A DNA stretch of 10,754 bases from Cephalothrix spiralis. Lineage: Eukaryota; Nemertea; Palaeonemertea; Archinemertea; Cephalotrichidae. The notes under the pieces were generated by a model, which saw nothing but the letters and a program-made list of their open reading frames with translations, was not told where the DNA came from and ran no database searches. Where the stretch lies: contig JAUCNG010394033.1 of the NCBI GenBank assembly GCA_032353305.1, positions 1 through 10,754 of the forward strand. The letters run 5' to 3'. Every line of letters starts with the position of its first letter. The first letter of the stretch is position 1. This document shows, piece after piece, positions 6,784 to 10,754 of this stretch. The position numbers and the translations under genes are program-made.

Positions 6784-9700
6784 CTATAGATATGTTGTCT
6801 CATTTTCCTCTGCATAAGCAATATTTATATGCCCAATTGGGGTATTTGGCGTTGCATTATCATTAACCTTATTTTGGCCTTGGTTTGAGTTTTGGTTTTG
6901 TCTCTCCTTTGAGAGACAGGTTTTCAGTCTAGGCCAAAATAACTCCTCCGTCATTAAAAGGTATTTTTCGTATTTAAGATATTTTTTGAAGGCTCCGTTC
7001 TCTAGAACTTTCCTGAGAACCTCTTCATTTTCTAAAATTGGGATTATATAAGGGCACCTCCTTTCAACATCTTGTTCTCGTTTTGCATATTTAAATTCAA
7101 CACAACACCAGTTACTCTCAATATACTCTTCGGTTAGTATTGCAATCATAAAGGTACTGTTTTGCAGTGCATCTTCAATACATTCGTAAATGTCCATCCC
7201 TGGTAAGAAATCCTTATGATGATCAATTATGGTTATATTTTCAGACTCGAGTTTTGGAATAATTGTCTGTTGTACAAGTTCAGTGGTTTCGGAACTGTAT
7301 GATAAGAAAACATCCTTTTCCTTTGCTTGTATTGGTTTGTTAAGGGTATTTTTCTTGTAAATTGGAAGACTTAAATCATTTTCTGTTGTTAGGTTGAGAT
7401 TATTGAATAGCCTCATTCTGTCTTGATATTCTTCTCTGTTTTTGCATATAAAGCAGCATATACATATAAGTACTGCCGATGAGCAACATATGATTCCAGT
7501 TGCAGCAAGACTTAATTTTACTCGACAGTAATAACTGCTCCAACGGTCTTCATAAAGGGTATTTCCTTTCCTCTCCTCTGGCCACCCGCATCTCAAATGG
7601 TGTGAATTGTCATATATATCACTGAATGATAACTGCTCTATACTTTTCTGTGTGCAATCACATGACAATGTATCAATACGAACACCATTTTTTGTAAGAA
7701 ATTTGAGACAATCGACTGTCTGAACTTTTTTTCTTGCAATCAAATGTTGGTTGAAGCAAGGCAAGTATTCTATTTTGTTATCATTCAAACCAAGAAAAAC
7801 AACATATTGCTTTTCTACATAAAACGAAGTTGAATTAAATAGATTAAACAAAAAAGAATCATTAATTCTGTTGTTGTAGAGAATCAATTTCATTGATCCC
7901 TCAAGAGCTAAAAAGAAATCGTTATTCACCTGTTCAATTTTATTTGAAGTCATTGAGAGTGTTCCTATTTGAGGATAAATCAGGACATTTGGTATTTCCT
8001 TGAATTGATTGTATCCGAAGTCTAGTTCACTAAAACTCACCCAAGAACAATTTTCAGTTTTTGATGAAGTGGCAACTACTGGACATTTAGAGTTTTTCGA
8101 ACTTATAAATGTGTTTCTCAATAAATGATCCATCATATTCCATTTCATATCCAATTTACCCATTTGTTTGAGAGAACCAAAAATGTTGTTTTCAATTTTA
8201 GATATTTTATTTTTTGACATATCTAAATTGGTTATTTTGGGGAATTGTGAAAAGTCTGAACGTTTCATTTCCCTGAAATTATTTCCAGAAAGCACCAGTG
8301 TTCGAATATTAAGTCCATTCTTACATATCCCTATTTCCGATATCATATTACCATTTAATATGAGACTTAAAACTCCTTTTAATGTCTCAATGCATGGAAA
8401 CTTCTTTAAGTTGTTTCTTGATAAATCGAATTCGCTTATAACTGATGAATTTATGAACTTCAACGGGATCGTTACGAGTTTGCTATCAGTGATACTTAAT
8501 TTAACTACTATTGTCTCTGTTAAATTGATGTTAGAACATGTTTCTGGGAGTGTCTGTTTTATAGGCACTGAAATATTTGTCAAAGATACTTGCTGAAATT
8601 TGCCATTCAGTTTGCAGAGAATGTCACTGAATGATAATTTGGAATCGGTTATGTAAATATCCATTGTTTTAATAGGATCATGATACATGTACTGAAAAAA
8701 ATCAAGTTCTTTAAAATATCTTCCGCTTGCAAAATCAAAACGCCAACGCCTTGAACGAAATACTTTCTCTTTGCGTCTCAAATTATTCAAAACTGGTATT
8801 TCCCTTAGATAACAATTTTCAATTGACAAAGTCCTCAAATCCTCGGCTTTATTTGCAATTTCAAAGGGATGTGGAGTAAGATCTGTACCCTTTTTGATGT
8901 TCGCAGTTTTTATATTCAGTGTTTTTAAACTGTCTAATTTTGAGTTTATGAAGATACTTGTAAATCTCGGAATTTGTCGATTTACACCTTCAAAAGTTAA
9001 TTCCTGAATATCATTTCCAACAGTTACATTTGTGTTTAGATATCCTGAAATGTCAGCACCTTCAGTAAATTTTAATTTAATCACGTGAACGCTCTTTAGA
9101 ATTTCTATCATTAGTCTATCCCTAATTTCACATTTCTTTACTTGTACTCCAAACTTTGTGCCTTTGTCAATTGTGTATGTGTCCAAACCATTCATATCAT
9201 TAATTCCAAGTCTGGTTTTTGTTGTGGAACAGCTCAATACAAGATTAACTGATCTATTCTTTTGCCGAAAAACACATCCCCTCCGTCCTAAAGCTGCCAA
9301 TTTCTCAATAAATGTTTTGGTGATGGAAACGTCCCCTTGTTTATGTGTTTTGCATGTTAGCTCATAACTGTTCGGATTGCATTCCCCCAAACATTTGAAA
9401 CAGTCGCCTTCTGCACACTCAGAATAGTAAATTCCATTCCTCAGTAGTTCAAAGGACTTGATTGATGGAATAAGTATTCCCAAAATCAAAATGATGCTGT
9501 TAATCTGAAGAAAAATGTATTGGAAGTTAGTTTATATGGTATAGCAGAGGAGCGGGATGTCTAAAATGTTGGCGGATGAAACACCCACCCCAAAAAGCTA
9601 CATTATATAGATATTTAATATAGAAACCAGCAGATATTGGAAAATGACCACCAACTTTCTAGACATGCTCTTCGTTTTTTAGACACTCTTACTTTTCAAA

Positions 9701-9921
9701 CATGACCTGATATTATTTTTGGCAACAGTATTTATTAGTACCCCACTGTAATAGAGAGCGAAATGCGATTTTTGCTGCTAGCTTGAAGCGTCATGTCGTC
9801 CAATATAACACTTTTCATTGCACTATAATATGCGCATAATCACAAATACTTTTTCTAAGAATTAATCGAAATATTTTTAAAGCAAATCATAGCATACTTT
9901 CTATGAGTATCTTACCTTCAT
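6784..9921 (-). CDS. Toll-like receptor (single cysteine-cluster type), two coding exons, complete
   Basis: Coding exons 9921-9916 and 9504-6784 give a 908-residue type I receptor. In order it has: a signal peptide (1-19, MKINSIILILGILIPSIKS); a Cys-rich N-terminal cap (about 30-53); about 15 leucine-rich repeats, degenerate at first, then nine clear ones (LSRNNLKKFP, LILNGNMI, LDMSKNKI, LSMTSNKI and others). Next come one C-terminal cluster (CDC...C...C, about 616-662), a membrane span (about 666-689) and a TIR domain (about 732-865). TIR box 1 is DVFLSYSS, box 2 is KDFLPG with the BB-loop proline, and box 3 is FW at 858-859. Such receptors bind ligands outside the cell and signal through MyD88-type TIR adaptors; the ligand is unknown. 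One cluster next to the membrane is the vertebrate/Toll-9-like layout rather than classic Toll. No stop or frameshift interrupts it. Confidence 0.95.
9505..9915 (-). other. Intron 1 of the Toll-like receptor (411 bp, phase 0)
   Basis: The donor is gtaaga at 9915-9910 and the acceptor tttttcttcag ends at 9505. A branch-point-like actaac lies about 25 bases before the acceptor. The intron is AT-rich with no recognisable gene or element. Confidence 0.75.
9916..9921 (-). CDS. First coding exon of the Toll-like receptor (ATG AAG only)
   Basis: On the minus strand the sequence reads atcaaaATGAAG|gtaag: a start codon with A at -3, one Lys codon, and a consensus donor at 9915. The large exon is preceded by tttttcttcag (AG at 9506-9505), with a branch-point-like actaac upstream, and continues in phase 0 with INSIILILG. 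Joined, these give a textbook signal peptide. Without this exon the large reading frame has only a TTG near its start. The exon's 5' UTR extent is unknown. Confidence 0.8.
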
Positions 9922-9993
9922 TTTGATAAAAAATGTATAGATGAATCGCTTTTAATTAATATCCAAAATTGATTTTTTAATCCGATTTCTTTT

Positions 9994-10001
9994 ATTTTAT
10001 A
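9994..10001 (-). promoter_or_regulatory. TATA-like element upstream of the Toll-like receptor
   Basis: Minus-strand TATAAAAT lies about 73 bases upstream of the ATG, leaving room for a 5' UTR of roughly 40-45 bases if transcription starts about 30 bases downstream. The region is AT-rich, so a chance match is quite possible. Confidence 0.35.
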
Positions 10002-10645
10002 ATAATTTTTCAGGTAAAAATATTCCTGTAAACATGTATCCTATAACGCTTCGTTGATTTTCTATCGCACGAATTCTGTATGATTTATTTCCAAAAAATT
10101 GTATCAATTATTGATTGGATTTCTCATGTTAACGTGATTTCCTTGGCGATGGAGAAAACCAAGAGTATATTAACTCTTGAGAAAACACATGGCATTTCAT
10201 TATACACGGGCTAGATCAGTGACTAGGTGTTTATAAATGTACTTATACCATATAAAAGATTTGAAATGCCAAAAACTTTCATCAGGTTAAATATTGAATA
10301 ATTAGAACAGTTCTAAAAAGATTTGACTTATCTTATCAATCTCGACAAATTAATTTTTTACCTTCGAAAATTGAATAACTATAATAATTTTTACATTCAT
10401 GGGTAAAATGTTCTGCATGAACAAACGTTTATAAATCGTTTTTTTTTGCAAAATAAAAATATATGCTTTAAAATAGTTAAAATTCGCTTCAGTTTTAAAG
10501 ATTTTGATCCACACGGTGTCCCTTAACGGGTGATAGGATTCACGAAAATCTGGTTTTCTAATTTTTTGGTAATGATAGCTGATAACATACTCTTTCTTGA
10601 TATGGCTTTAAAAAAATAGCTTGTTTTTGGCTACTTTTCGAGATC

Positions 10646-10685
10646 TGCGCATGCGCGGTCGAGTTTAAGGGTTGCGTATGCGCAA
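10646..10685. promoter_or_regulatory. Two NRF-1/Ewg-like GCGC palindromic sites
   Basis: TGCGCATGCGCG (10646-10657) fits the NRF-1 consensus YGCGCAYGCGCR exactly. TTGCGTATGCGCAA (10672-10685) fits with one change. They stand out in an AT-rich flank about 725 bases upstream of the receptor ATG. They may belong to a promoter or to an unrecognised repeat. Confidence 0.4.
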
Positions 10686-10754
10686 AACTAAAATATTTGT
10701 ATCTCAATTTGTTAATTAGGGGCATGTTTCTATCTGTCCGTAATACAAATGTAT

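Larger units (their letters stand above)
9922..10754. other. Receptor 5' flank
   Basis: AT-rich sequence upstream of the receptor start. It contains a TATA-like site (9994-10001) and, at the far end, two GCGC-rich palindromic sites (10646-10685). A caggta-type acceptor look-alike at 10011 on the + strand opens into stops and does not encode LamG. No gene is seen. Confidence 0.7.

Noticed and set aside
8168-8596. 142-codon plus-strand reading frame opposite the receptor
   Set aside because: It is a shadow of the receptor coding strand with no domain pattern of its own.
9487-9489. TTG as the receptor start codon
   Set aside because: Animal genes rarely use TTG; a consensus acceptor lies just upstream and an ATG-bearing exon with a matching donor gives a better signal peptide.
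10003-10056. tttttcag acceptor-like site on the + strand as a possible next neurexin exon
   Set aside because: In phase 1 it runs into a stop after about 14 codons and shows no LamG strand pattern; it lies in the receptor's 5' flank.
9532-10255. 13-bp inverted match around ttatatggtata (9532 and 10244)
   Set aside because: It is AT-rich, short and about 700 bp apart; one such match is expected by chance in 10 kb.
10251-10258. Plus-strand TATAAAAG as a promoter
   Set aside because: No plus-strand gene begins downstream in the window, and AT-rich sequence makes such matches common.

Overview
This window is nuclear DNA from an invertebrate animal, most likely a protostome and quite possibly an arthropod. 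The evidence is AT-rich sequence, GT-AG introns with pyrimidine-rich acceptors, and decayed transposons inside introns. The two genes belong to metazoan families: a neurexin IV/Caspr-type septate-junction protein and a Toll-like receptor. The neurexin exons resemble insect Nrx-IV as I remember it, but the species cannot be fixed from the sequence alone.

Positions 249-6110, + strand, hold six internal exons of the neurexin IV gene. They encode the end of the fibrinogen-like segment, a complete laminin-G domain split over three exons, an EGF-like domain, and the first half of the last laminin-G domain. All six exons begin and end in phase 1 and join into 379 codons with no stop or frameshift. 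The 5' part of the gene lies to the left of the window. The rest of the last LamG, the membrane span and the cytoplasmic tail are not visible and should lie to the right.

The neurexin introns carry the repeats. Intron 567-1173 has two strong palindromes. Intron 1345-3482 has an internally deleted pogo-like element (1375-2265), with a fossil psq-type helix-turn-helix, and a 343-bp foldback element (3089-3431). Intron 4403-4961 has a 341-bp miniature element flanked by TA. Intron 5082-5927 has two tRNA-derived SINE-like heads in opposite orientation and further inverted repeats.

Positions 6784-9921, - strand, hold a complete Toll-like receptor gene. A large exon (6784-9504) encodes leucine-rich repeats, one C-terminal cysteine cluster, a membrane span and a TIR domain. 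The start codon appears to lie on a separate exon of which only two codons (ATG AAG, 9921-9916) are coding, joined across a 411-bp phase-0 intron. The spliced protein is 908 residues with a clean signal peptide. A weak TATA-like site lies upstream and candidate poly(A) signals lie downstream.

No neurexin exon was found right of 6110. The simplest reading is therefore that the receptor gene is nested, antisense, in a neurexin IV intron of more than 4.6 kb. The two genes have no obvious shared function: one builds cell junctions and the other is an innate-immune or developmental receptor.
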